Below are positions 50,350-58,592 of a DNA stretch of 64,000 nucleotides, in pieces. This DNA comes from CAZLKN01 sp964560135 (GTDB lineage Bacteria > Actinomycetota > JAICYB01), in assembly GCA_964560135.1 (NCBI GenBank), contig CAZLKN010000009.1:9545-73544 (forward strand). The letters run 5' to 3'. The notes below the pieces were generated by a model. The model did not search any database. It was not told the origin of the DNA and saw only the letters and a list, made by a program, of their open reading frames with translations. A program made the position numbers and the translations under genes. How positions within the stretch are numbered: the first letter of the stretch is position 1; every line of letters starts with the position of its first letter.

Positions 50350-52158
50350 ATGACCGACCCGACGCTGATCCGCAATATCTGCACGGCGGCACACATCGAC
50401 CACGGCAAGTCGACCCTGGCCGACCGGATGCTCGAGCTCACCGGCGTTCTGGAGGCCGGCGCCCACGATGCCCAGTACCTGGACCGCATGGATCTGGAGC
50501 GGGAACGGGGGATCACGATCAAGGCGGCTGCCGTCCGCATGGAGTACACGGCTTCCGACGGACGCACGTACCTGATCAACCTGATCGACACCCCCGGGCA
50601 CGTCGACTTCTCCTACGAGGTGTCGCGGGCGCTGGAGGCCTGTGAAGGCGCCCTGCTGCTGGTGGACGCCACCCAGGGCGTCGAGGCACAGACGATCGCG
50701 AACCTCTACCTGTCGATGGAGGCCGGTCTCGACGTCATCCCGGTGATCAACAAGATCGATCTGCTGGGGGCCGAGGCCGACCGGGTGGAAGCCGAGGTGG
50801 ACCACCTGCTCGGCGGCAGCGACAACGACGTCATGCGGATCTCCGCCAAGACGGGTGAGGGGGTACCCGAGCTGCTGGAGTCCATCGTGCACCGGGTGGC
50901 GCCACCGAAGGTGGACGCCGACGACCCCCACCTGCGCGCGCTGATCTTCGACTCCGTCTACGACCCCTACCGGGGCGTGATCGTCTACGTGCGTGTCGTG
51001 TCCGGTGAGATCTGGAACCGCAGCGAGATCCGGTTCATGTCCAGCGGACACACCACCGACATCGTCGAGCTCGGGGTCCTGGCCCCCGGACCCAAGGCGG
51101 TGGATCGGCTCGGCCCCGGAGAGGTGGGCTACATCGTCACCGGCATCAAGGACGTCCGCCAGGCACGGGTCGGCGACACGGTGACGCTCGCCGTCTCCCC
51201 GGCCCCCGATGCGGTTCCGGGATTCCGGGAGGCCAAGCCCATGGTGTGGACCGGCCTGTATCCGGAGGAGGGCGAGTACGAGGACCTGCGCGACGCCCTC
51301 GACAGGCTCAAGCTGAACGACGCCGGGTTCGTGTTCGAACCGGAGACCTCCCACGCACTGGGATTCGGGTTCCGGTGCGGCTTCCTCGGGATGCTGCACA
51401 TGGAGATCGTCAGCGAGCGGCTGTTCCGGGAATTCAACCTCGATCTGGTGGTGACGGCCCCCACGGTGTCCTACCAGGTGCTGCGCACCGACGGGACCGA
51501 GGAGTACATCCACTCGCCCGCCGATCTGCCCGATCCCTCGCGGATCGAGCGGATCGAGGAGCCCTTCGTGCGGGTGATGATCATCACCCCCGCCGAATAC
51601 GTCGGGGCGGTCATGGATCTGTGCCAGTCCAAGCGGGGCGACCAGGAGCGGATGGACTACCTGTCCACCGACCGGGTGGAACTCGTGTACGCGATGCCGT
51701 TGGCGGAGATCATCTTCGATTTCTTCGACCAGCTGAAGTCGCGCACCCGCGGCTACGCATCCCTCGACTACGAACAGATCGGCTACCGGGCGGCCAACCT
51801 GGTCCGCGTCGACGTCCTCGTCCACGGGCAGTCGGTGGACGCGTTCAGCTCGATCGTGCACCGGGACCGTGCCTACCACTGGGGCCGGGCCATGACCCAC
51901 CGCCTCCAGGAGCTGATCCCGCGGCAGATGTTCGACATCGCGATCCAGGCCGCGATCGGATCGAAGATCATCGCCCGCGAGACCGTGAAGGCCAAACGTA
52001 AGGACGTCCTGTCGAAGTGCTACGGGGGTGACGTCACCCGGAAGCGCAAGCTCCTGGAGAAGCAGAAGAAGGGCAAGGCGAAGATGAAGATGCTCGGCCA
52101 GGTCGAAGTCCCGCCGGACGTCTTCATCCAGGCGCTGCGCGTGGAGGAGAAGCGGTGA
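50350..52158 (+). CDS. lepA: Elongation factor 4 (LepA)
   Basis: Ribosomal GTPase of 602 residues. It has AAHIDHGKSTLADRML, the GITIKAA switch, DTPGHVDFSYEV and NKIDL in the G domain, and the LepA-specific C-terminal domain ending KGKAKMKMLGQVEVPPDVFI. The ATG follows GGAAGGAAC. It overlaps hemW by four bases (GTGA). Confidence 0.97.
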   Translation: MTDPTLIRNICTAAHIDHGKSTLADRMLELTGVLEAGAHDAQYLDRMDLERERGITIKAAAVRMEYTASDGRTYLINLIDTPGHVDFSYEVSRALEACEGALLLVDATQGVEAQTIANLYLSMEAGLDVIPVINKIDLLGAEADRVEAEVDHLLGGSDNDVMRISAKTGEGVPELLESIVHRVAPPKVDADDPHLRALIFDSVYDPYRGVIVYVRVVSGEIWNRSEIRFMSSGHTTDIVELGVLAPGPKAVDRLGPGEVGYIVTGIKDVRQARVGDTVTLAVSPAPDAVPGFREAKPMVWTGLYPEEGEYEDLRDALDRLKLNDAGFVFEPETSHALGFGFRCGFLGMLHMEIVSERLFREFNLDLVVTAPTVSYQVLRTDGTEEYIHSPADLPDPSRIERIEEPFVRVMIITPAEYVGAVMDLCQSKRGDQERMDYLSTDRVELVYAMPLAEIIFDFFDQLKSRTRGYASLDYEQIGYRAANLVRVDVLVHGQSVDAFSSIVHRDRAYHWGRAMTHRLQELIPRQMFDIAIQAAIGSKIIARETVKAKRKDVLSKCYGGDVTRKRKLLEKQKKGKAKMKMLGQVEVPPDVFIQALRVEEKR

Positions 52159-53360
52159 GGACCCTCGAGGCGTTGCCCCGCCCCCGGGAGGTCACCGGGA
52201 CCTTCGGGATCTACGTCCACGTTCCGTTCTGCTCGCACCGCTGCTGGTACTGCGACTTCAACGCCTACGCGGGTCTCGACCACCAGGCGGAGCGGTATAT
52301 GGCCGCGCTGGCCGTCGATGCCAGAGAGGCGTTGTCGGCCGGAGGGCGGCTGGGAGACGAACGTCCGGAAGTGACCTCGGTGTTCGTGGGCGGCGGGACG
52401 CCGTCGCTCGTGGACGCCCCCGCGCTCGTCGCCGTGCTGGATGCCGTCCGCGACGGCTGGCCGGTCGCCGCGGACGCGGAGATCACCGTGGAGTGCAACC
52501 CCGAGAGCGCCACGCCGGCGAAGCTTGCCGCGTACCTGGAGGCCGGCGTCACCCGCCTCAGCTTCGGCGTGCAGTCGCTGGACGACGCGCTGCTGGCGCG
52601 CCTGGGACGCGTCCACGACGCCGCCACCGCGGTCCGCGCGCTGCGCCTCGCGGGCGACGCGGGCTTCACGAGTCTCAACGCCGACCTCATCTTCGGGATC
52701 CCCGGTGAGGACGACCGCACCTGGCGGTCGAGCCTCGAGGGGTTGTTGTCGTGCGGGGTTTCGCACCTGTCGTGCTACGGGCTGACCTACGAGGAGGGCA
52801 CGCCGCTGCATGCCTGGCGTCGGCTGGGGAAGGTCACGGTCGTGCCCGACGACGACATGGCGCGCCGGTGGGAGACCGCCTGTGCGCTGCTCGGTGACGC
52901 CGGGTATCGCCGCTACGAGATCTCGAACTGGGCGTTGCCGGGGGAGGAGTCCCGTCACAACGGGCTGTACTGGGCGTGCGGCGAGTACCTGGGAATCGGC
53001 GCCGGCGCGCACTCCCATCTCGCCGACGCCAGGGGCAGCGTCCGCTCCTGGACCGTCAAGCCGCCGGACGGCTACGCCGCGGCGGTGGAGTCCGGCGACG
53101 CCCCGGTGGCGGGTCACGAGGAGGTGGACGCCGGGGGCCGGGCGGCCGAGGTCATGTTCCTGGGCCTGCGCCGCGTGGAGGGTGTGAACTCCGAGACGTT
53201 CCGCGCGCTGACCGGACGTGACCTCGACGAGGCGTTCGGCCCCCAGATCGACCGGGCGGAGACCCTCGGCCTGATGATCCGCGACGCCCGCGGCGTCCGC
53301 CTCACGGAGCGGGGCACGCTGCTGGCCAACGAGGTCGTATCCTCCTTCCTCGACGACTGA
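52155..53360 (+). CDS. hemW: HemW-like radical SAM protein
   Basis: Protein of 401 residues with the radical-SAM motif CSHRCWYCDF near residue 25 (Cx3Cx2C) and the HemN-type region with GGGTPSL, SFGVQSLDD and DLIFGIPGE. It lacks the extra N-terminal features of the true coproporphyrinogen dehydrogenase HemN and sits between lepA and hrcA, the standard place of HemW, a haem chaperone. The GTG start overlaps lepA. Confidence 0.92.
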   Translation: MRTLEALPRPREVTGTFGIYVHVPFCSHRCWYCDFNAYAGLDHQAERYMAALAVDAREALSAGGRLGDERPEVTSVFVGGGTPSLVDAPALVAVLDAVRDGWPVAADAEITVECNPESATPAKLAAYLEAGVTRLSFGVQSLDDALLARLGRVHDAATAVRALRLAGDAGFTSLNADLIFGIPGEDDRTWRSSLEGLLSCGVSHLSCYGLTYEEGTPLHAWRRLGKVTVVPDDDMARRWETACALLGDAGYRRYEISNWALPGEESRHNGLYWACGEYLGIGAGAHSHLADARGSVRSWTVKPPDGYAAAVESGDAPVAGHEEVDAGGRAAEVMFLGLRRVEGVNSETFRALTGRDLDEAFGPQIDRAETLGLMIRDARGVRLTERGTLLANEVVSSFLDD

Positions 53361-53383
53361 CGACGCCGCCGGTGACCGGGTGC

Positions 53384-53410
53384 CTGGCACTCGATACGGT
53401 AGAGTGCTAG
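53384..53410 (+). promoter_or_regulatory. CIRCE operator
   Basis: CTGGCACTC, nine bases, then GAGTGCTAG: an inverted repeat with one mismatch, matching the CIRCE consensus bound by HrcA. A -10-like TAGAGT (53400-53405) overlaps its right arm, so HrcA binding would block its own promoter. Confidence 0.9.
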
Positions 53411-53415
53411 ACGAT

Positions 53416-54435
53416 ATGGATGGGATGCACAGCCCCCTGGACGAGCGCAAGGAGCACATCCTCCGGGAGATCGTGGAGGCGTACGTCAAGACCGGCGAGC
53501 CGGTCGCCTCCCGGTCGGTCGCCGACGGATCGGAGCTCGGCGTGAGCTCCGCCACCGTCCGCAACGAGATGGGGATCCTCGAACGCGAGGGGTACATCAC
53601 CCATCCCCACACCTCCGCCGGGCGGGTCCCCACGGACAAGGGCTACCGGTACTACGTGGACGTGCTGGCCCCCAGGGTCGCCGCCGACCCCGAGCAGGCC
53701 CGGGAGATCAAGGAGTTCCTGTCGGGCACGTTGTCCGCGCTGGACGAGCTGTTGCAGCGCGCGTCGCAGATCCTCGTCGACATGACCAGCTACCTGTCCC
53801 TGGCCGCGGCTCCGCCCGTCGGCGAGGCGCGCGTCCGCCACGTGCAACTCGTGGAGCTGTTCGGCCCCCGGGTCTTCCTCGTCGTGGTCGGCGAAGAGGC
53901 ATGGCACGAGGAACACGTCCTGGAGCTCGACGCCGACACCAGTGAGGAGGCGATCCGCCGCGCCGTGGAGACGGCGAACCGGCTGGTGGGCCACAAGACG
54001 CTGATCGAGGCCGCCGAAGCGCTGGAGAACGCCGAGGTCGAGCCGGACGTCCAGCAGCTGCTCGTGGGCACGGCACAGGCCCTGCGTCTGGTGGCGCGCA
54101 AGGGGGGCCGGGTGTTCACCGGGGGCACGTCCCGGCTCGTGGTGTGGGAGCCTGCTCCCGCAGCGAGCCGTCTGCTCGAGATCCTCGAGACCGGCGAGGT
54201 CCAGCCGCTGCTGCCGCAGGCCCGCCCGGAGCACGTCTCGGTGCGGATCGGACGCGAGCTGGCGCTGGAGGATCTGCACGACCTGAGCCTGATCGCCGCC
54301 GGATACCGGTTCGGACAGCAGGCCGGGACCCTCGGCGTCCTCGGACCGACCCGGATGGACTATCCGGCGGTGATCTCGACGGTGGCCGAGGTCGCGCGGA
54401 CGCTGTCGCGCGCGCTTCGCGAGTACGAATCCTAG
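53416..54435 (+). CDS. hrcA: Heat-inducible transcription repressor HrcA
   Basis: Repressor of about 339 residues. The winged-helix N-terminus shows ERKEHILREIVEAYVKTGEP, SSATVRNEMG and THPHTSAGRVPTDKGYR, all diagnostic. The start at ATG 53416 is chosen because the operator and -10 lie just upstream; GTG 53380 would put CIRCE inside the coding region. Autoregulation by the adjacent CIRCE is inferred. dnaJ follows after 13 bases. Confidence 0.95.
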   Translation: MDGMHSPLDERKEHILREIVEAYVKTGEPVASRSVADGSELGVSSATVRNEMGILEREGYITHPHTSAGRVPTDKGYRYYVDVLAPRVAADPEQAREIKEFLSGTLSALDELLQRASQILVDMTSYLSLAAAPPVGEARVRHVQLVELFGPRVFLVVVGEEAWHEEHVLELDADTSEEAIRRAVETANRLVGHKTLIEAAEALENAEVEPDVQQLLVGTAQALRLVARKGGRVFTGGTSRLVVWEPAPAASRLLEILETGEVQPLLPQARPEHVSVRIGRELALEDLHDLSLIAAGYRFGQQAGTLGVLGPTRMDYPAVISTVAEVARTLSRALREYES

Positions 54436-54448
54436 AAGGACACGACCC

Positions 54449-55456
54449 ATGGCGATCGACTACTACTCTGTGCTCGGCCTGGAACCGGAGGCGAGCCCCG
54501 AGGAGATCAAGCGGGCCTTCCGTCGCCTCGCCCGCGAGCACCATCCGGANNNNNNNNNNNNNNNNNNNNNNNNNNNNNNNNNNNNNNNNNNNNNNNNNNN
54601 NNNNNNNNNNNNNNNNNNNNNNNNNNNNNNNNNNNNNNNNNNNNNNNNNCAACGGACGCGCGCGGCCCGGGGCGAGTCCATCGAGATCCAGCTCGAGGTG
54701 GACTTCGCGGAAGCCGTGTTCGGGACCGAGCGCCGTGTCACCTTCCCGCGCCTCGAGCCCTGCGGACGCTGTGAGGGGAGTGGGAGCGAGCCTGGATCGC
54801 ATCCCGTTCGGTGCGACCGCTGCGACGGAACCGGTCAGCTCCAGCAGGCCAGGAGGACGATCCTCGGGTCCGTGGTCACCGCCTACCCCTGCGCGGCCTG
54901 CGGGCAGACGGGCTGGGTCATCCCGAACCCCTGCAAGGAGTGCCGCGGGGAAGGCCGTGTGCCCACGGAGATGGATGTCACGGTGACGGTGCCCCCCGGC
55001 ATCGAGACCGGCGACCGGATGCGCATCTCCGGCCATGGCGAGGCGGGGTTCGCCGGCGGCCCCCACGGCGATCTCTACGTGCGCTTCGCGGTCCGGCCCG
55101 ACGACCGGTTCGTCCGCTCCGGAGACGATCTGGTCACCTGGGTCGACATCCCGATGACCACCGCGTCCCTCGGTGGCGAGGTGACCTTCACCTCGCTGGA
55201 CGGGGAAGAGCATCTCGAGGTGCCCCGCGGCACCCATGCCGGTGACGTCTTCAGGATCCCCGGGCGTGGCTCTGTTCGCGGCCGGGGCGGCAGCCGTGGC
55301 GACCTCGTGGTCCGTGCCCACGTTCTCACCCCCACCGATCTCGACGACGAGCAGCAGGAGCTGCTCCGGCGCCTCGCCGAGATCCGCGACGAGGCCACGG
55401 GGGGATCCAAACGCTTCGCGAGCCGGCTGCGCAAGGTGCTCGGGATGGAGGGCTAG
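54449..55456 (+). CDS. dnaJ: Chaperone DnaJ, interrupted by gap
   Basis: Hsp40 cochaperone of DnaK. The J domain starts DYYSVLGLEPEASPEEIKRA and is cut by the gap right after HHP, at the HPD motif. After the gap come four zinc-finger motifs (CGRCEGSG, CDRCDGTG, CAACGQTG, CKECRGEG) and the C-terminal substrate domains. Frames agree across the gap. The missing J-domain end plus Gly/Phe linker suggest a true gap of well over 100 bases. It is in the HrcA operon. Confidence 0.93.
   Translation: MAIDYYSVLGLEPEASPEEIKRAFRRLAREHHPXXXXXXXXXXXXXXXXXXXXXXXXXXXXXXXXXXQRTRAARGESIEIQLEVDFAEAVFGTERRVTFPRLEPCGRCEGSGSEPGSHPVRCDRCDGTGQLQQARRTILGSVVTAYPCAACGQTGWVIPNPCKECRGEGRVPTEMDVTVTVPPGIETGDRMRISGHGEAGFAGGPHGDLYVRFAVRPDDRFVRSGDDLVTWVDIPMTTASLGGEVTFTSLDGEEHLEVPRGTHAGDVFRIPGRGSVRGRGGSRGDLVVRAHVLTPTDLDDEQQELLRRLAEIRDEATGGSKRFASRLRKVLGMEG
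54550..54649. other. Assembly gap (100 N) in dnaJ
   Basis: Exactly 100 N, removing the end of the J domain and the Gly/Phe region. Confidence 0.99.
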
Positions 55457-55461
55457 GTGGT

Positions 55462-56184
55462 GTGCACCACTTCTTCACCGAACCGGAGCTGATCGCCGAC
55501 GGCCGGGTCTCGCTGGCGGGGGCCGAGGCGCACCACGCATCCCGTGTCCTGCGGATACGCGCGGGGGAGACCATCTCGGTGGCCGACGGGTCGGGTCGCG
55601 TTCTCGACGCTGTGGTCACCAAGATCGGTGAGATGGTGGAGGCCCGTGTGATCCTGGAGCACGAGTGCCGGCCGCCACAGCCCGTCCTCGTTCTGCATCA
55701 GGGAGTGGCCAAAGGTGAGAAGATGGATCTCGTGATCCAGAAATCGGTGGAACTCGGAGCCCGGCGGATCGTGCCCTTCCTGGCGGAGCGCACGCTCGTG
55801 CGGTGGGACGAAGGCAAGCGCGAGAAGGCCCGTTCCCGCTGGTCGGAGATCGCCCGGGCGGCCGCGAAGCAGTGCCGGTCCCCGTGGCTCACGGAGATCG
55901 GCCCCGTGCTCGAAGGGACCGCAGGGGTGGAGAGCGAGGAAGGCACCGTCGTCGTGCTCGACGAGGAGGCCGAGCGGCTCCTCCGCGAGGTCCTGCCGGA
56001 CCGGGCCCCCGAGCGGATGGCGCTGGTCGTCGGTCCCGAGGGGGGACTCACCCGCGGCGAGGTGCTCGCGATGCAGGAGGCCGGAGCGGCCGCGGTCAGC
56101 CTCGGGGAGCGGATCCTGCGGACGGAGACCGCCGGGCCCGTGGCCCTCGCGCTCGTCTCCTACACGTACGGAACCTTGGGATAG
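55462..56184 (+). CDS. rsmE: 16S rRNA (uracil-1498-N3)-methyltransferase
   Basis: SPOUT-family methyltransferase of 240 residues. It has AEAHHASRVLRIRAGE at the N-terminus, QKSVELGARRIVPF, and the knotted SAM site VVGPEGGLTRGE with SLGERILRTETA. The GTG start follows dnaJ by five bases. The order dnaJ-rsmE is conserved in Actinomycetota. Confidence 0.94.
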   Translation: MHHFFTEPELIADGRVSLAGAEAHHASRVLRIRAGETISVADGSGRVLDAVVTKIGEMVEARVILEHECRPPQPVLVLHQGVAKGEKMDLVIQKSVELGARRIVPFLAERTLVRWDEGKREKARSRWSEIARAAAKQCRSPWLTEIGPVLEGTAGVESEEGTVVVLDEEAERLLREVLPDRAPERMALVVGPEGGLTRGEVLAMQEAGAAAVSLGERILRTETAGPVALALVSYTYGTLG

Positions 56185-56239
56185 CGTGCGTACAACGCGT
56201 TGCTTTGGGGTATGAGTCCGGGCGGAGGACGATGCCAAC

Positions 56240-56707
56240 GTGGATTTCAACCAACGACTCGGTTCACATCTGAGGCGGCTGCGTAAGCAGAAGGGTCTGT
56301 CGCTGCTCGACGTGGAGGCAGCCTCGGGCAAGGAGTTCAAGGCTTCCGTGCTCGGTGCCTACGAGCGTGGGGAACGTGCCATCTCGGCCGCGCGTCTGGC
56401 TCGTTTGTCGGAGTTGTACCGGTTGCCGCTGCGCGCGATGCTGCCGACCGAGGAGTCCCCGGGCGTCGAGTCCGGACCCGCACAAGGTGTCGCCGTCGAC
56501 CTGCTGCGACTCGACGAGGTGGACGCCCCGGAGGGGAAGGCACTGGCCCGGTACCTGAAGATCGTGCAGTCCCAGCGGGGGGAGTGGGCGAGCAGGGTCG
56601 TCAGCCTGCGCACCGAGGACGTGCGGGCGCTCGCGTCCGCGTTGGATCGCACGGCCGAGGACTTCGTGCGACGCTTGGACGAGTTGGGGATACGCGCGCA
56701 CGCCTGA
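56240..56707 (+). CDS. BldD-like transcriptional regulator
   Basis: Protein of 155 residues. The N-terminal XRE-type domain (LRRLRKQKGLSLLDVEAASG, VLGAYERGERAISAARLA) closely resembles BldD of Streptomyces. The C-terminal domain carries RGE at 113-115, eight residues, then RTED at 124-127, corresponding to the RxD-X8-RxxD cyclic-di-GMP signature with Asp changed to Glu in the first half. The GTG start has GGAGGAC upstream. It lies between rsmE and the HIT gene. The ligand is inferred, not shown. Confidence 0.85.
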   Translation: MDFNQRLGSHLRRLRKQKGLSLLDVEAASGKEFKASVLGAYERGERAISAARLARLSELYRLPLRAMLPTEESPGVESGPAQGVAVDLLRLDEVDAPEGKALARYLKIVQSQRGEWASRVVSLRTEDVRALASALDRTAEDFVRRLDELGIRAHA

Positions 56708-56732
56708 GCGAGAGTCAGAAGGGGGGCCGGGC

Positions 56733-57074
56733 ATGACGGACTGCATCTTCTGCGGCATCGCGTCGGGTGACGTCGACGCGGAGATCGTGCACGAGGGCGA
56801 GGAGGTCGTCGCCTTCCGGGACATCAACCCGCAGGCCCCCACCCACGTCCAGGTGATCCCGAGGCGTCACGTGCCGTCGATCGCGGACGTGGACGCGTCG
56901 GACGCCTCGTGGCTCGTAGAGCTCGTCGACGTGGCGAACATCGTGGCCCGTCAGGCCGGGCTCGACACGGGGTACCGCTTGGTGGTGAACAACGGGGCGC
57001 TGGCAGGGCAGAGCGTGCCCCATGTGCATCTGCACGTCCTCGGCGGACGGCAGCTCGGCTGGCCGCCGGGCTGA
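56733..57074 (+). CDS. HIT-family nucleotide hydrolase
   Basis: Protein of 113 residues of the Hint/HinT branch: CIFCGIASG at the N-terminus, FRDINPQAPTHVQVIPRRHV, and the catalytic triad HVHLHVLGG near the C-terminus. It hydrolyses AMP-linked or phosphoramidate nucleotides. The CxxC at the N-terminus may bind zinc. Confidence 0.93.
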   Translation: MTDCIFCGIASGDVDAEIVHEGEEVVAFRDINPQAPTHVQVIPRRHVPSIADVDASDASWLVELVDVANIVARQAGLDTGYRLVVNNGALAGQSVPHVHLHVLGGRQLGWPPG

Positions 57075-57108
57075 GCCGCGGGCCCGTGGATCGCGGTCTT
57101 GCAGGCGC

Positions 57109-57114
57109 TATACT
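57109..57114 (+). promoter_or_regulatory. -10 element upstream of phoH
   Basis: TATACT matches the -10 consensus in five of six positions; the -35 (GTGGAT at 57086-57091, 17-base spacing) is weak. The leader would be about 25 bases. Confidence 0.45.
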
Positions 57115-57145
57115 CGGCCCAACAGCCCATGGAACGGAACGAGGA

Positions 57146-58117
57146 TTGGCGAGCCAGCTGAAGATTCTGGTCCCCGGTGGTACCCATCTCGTGGACCTCG
57201 TCGGTCAGCGCGACGAACTCCTGCAGCTCATCGAGGGGGCGTTCTCCTCGGACATCCTCGTGCGCGGCAACGAGATCACCATCACCGGGCCCGACGACGA
57301 GGCCCAGAAGGTGGCCACGGTCTTCGAGGAGCTGCTGGCGCTGCTCCAGAAGGGCCACGTCCTCAGCGCCGAATCCGTCGAACGGACGGTGCGGATGATC
57401 AAGGAGGACGGCACCCAGCGGCCGTCCGAGGTTCTCGGTGAGACCATCCTGGTGACGCGGGGACGGCCGATCAGGGCCAAGACCGCCGGCCAGAAGCGCT
57501 ACGTCGACGCCGTCAACCAGAACACCCTGGTCTTCTCGGTGGGCCCGGCAGGCACCGGCAAGACGTACCTCGCCGTGGCCATGGCGGTGAAGGCGCTGCG
57601 CGAGCGCGAGGTGTCGCGGATCATCCTGACCCGGCCCGCCGTGGAGGCCGGCGAACGGCTCGGGTTCCTGCCCGGGGACATCGCGCAGAAGGTCGACCCC
57701 TACCTCAAGCCGCTCTACGACGCCCTCTACGAGATGGTCGAGCCCGACCACTTCGCGCGCCTGTCCGAACGGGGCACGATCGAGGTCGCGCCGCTCGCGT
57801 ACATGCGGGGCCGGACCCTGAACGATTCGTTCATCATCCTCGACGAGGCGCAGAACACCACCCCGGAGCAGATGAAGATGTTCCTCACCCGGCTCGGCCT
57901 GCGCTCCAAGGCCGTGGTCACCGGGGACATCACCCAGGTCGACCTTCCGGAGGGTGCCTTGAGTGGCCTGATCGTGGTGGAGCGGATCCTCGACGGGATC
58001 GAAGGGTTGAAGTTCGTCCACCTCGAGGCCTACGACGTCGTCCGGCACAGGATCGTGCAGGACATCGTGGAGGCCTACCGCCGGTTCGACGAGGCCCAGC
58101 CGAATCGACGTGGATGA
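57146..58117 (+). CDS. phoH: PhoH-like ATPase
   Basis: Protein of 323 residues with an N-terminal KH-like segment and a helicase-type ATPase domain: Walker A GPAGTGKTYLA, RPAVEAGERLGFLPGD, Walker B IILDEAQNTT and GDITQVDLP. I chose TTG 57146 (LASQLKILVPGG) because it begins the conserved region and follows GGAACGAGG. It partners with YbeY in rRNA processing in many bacteria; ybeY overlaps its stop. Confidence 0.92.
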   Translation: MASQLKILVPGGTHLVDLVGQRDELLQLIEGAFSSDILVRGNEITITGPDDEAQKVATVFEELLALLQKGHVLSAESVERTVRMIKEDGTQRPSEVLGETILVTRGRPIRAKTAGQKRYVDAVNQNTLVFSVGPAGTGKTYLAVAMAVKALREREVSRIILTRPAVEAGERLGFLPGDIAQKVDPYLKPLYDALYEMVEPDHFARLSERGTIEVAPLAYMRGRTLNDSFIILDEAQNTTPEQMKMFLTRLGLRSKAVVTGDITQVDLPEGALSGLIVVERILDGIEGLKFVHLEAYDVVRHRIVQDIVEAYRRFDEAQPNRRG

Positions 58118-58592
58118 TTCTCCGGCCCCGCAGCGCGGCACGGCGATGGACGTCTTCGTAGCCAACGAGCAGTCCGACGTCGACCTCGACGAGCATCGGC
58201 TGGTCTCGCTCGCACGGATCGCCGCATCGGAGGAGGGCGTCGATCCGCGTGGGGAGCTGTCGTTGCTGCTCGTGGACCGGGATTCCATGGCCGCCCTGAA
58301 GGAGCGGTACCTCGGGGAGTCGGGCCCGACCGACGTCCTCGCCTTCCCCATGGACGAAGGGCCGTCCGACGAGGAGCCGTTCCTGCTCGGGGACATCGTG
58401 ATCTGCCCGGACGTGGCCCGCGCACAGGCCGCCGAGCACGACCAGACACCGGGCCAGGAGATCGACCTGCTGCTCGTGCACGGATTCCTGCACCTGCTCG
58501 GGTACGACCACGTGCGTCCGCAGGACGCGCGGAGCATGCGGCACCGCGAGCGCAAGATCCTCCAGCAGTTCTACCGGCAGGAGAAGCCGTGA
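58110..58592 (+). CDS. ybeY: Endoribonuclease YbeY
   Basis: Zinc-dependent endoribonuclease for 16S rRNA maturation and quality control, 160 residues. The metal motif HGFLHLLGYDH is near the C-terminus, and GPTDVLAFPMDE and GDIVICPD are typical. The GTG at 58110 overlaps phoH; ATG 58146 is an alternative that would remove 12 unconserved residues. Confidence 0.94.
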   Translation: MDDSPAPQRGTAMDVFVANEQSDVDLDEHRLVSLARIAASEEGVDPRGELSLLLVDRDSMAALKERYLGESGPTDVLAFPMDEGPSDEEPFLLGDIVICPDVARAQAAEHDQTPGQEIDLLLVHGFLHLLGYDHVRPQDARSMRHRERKILQQFYRQEKP

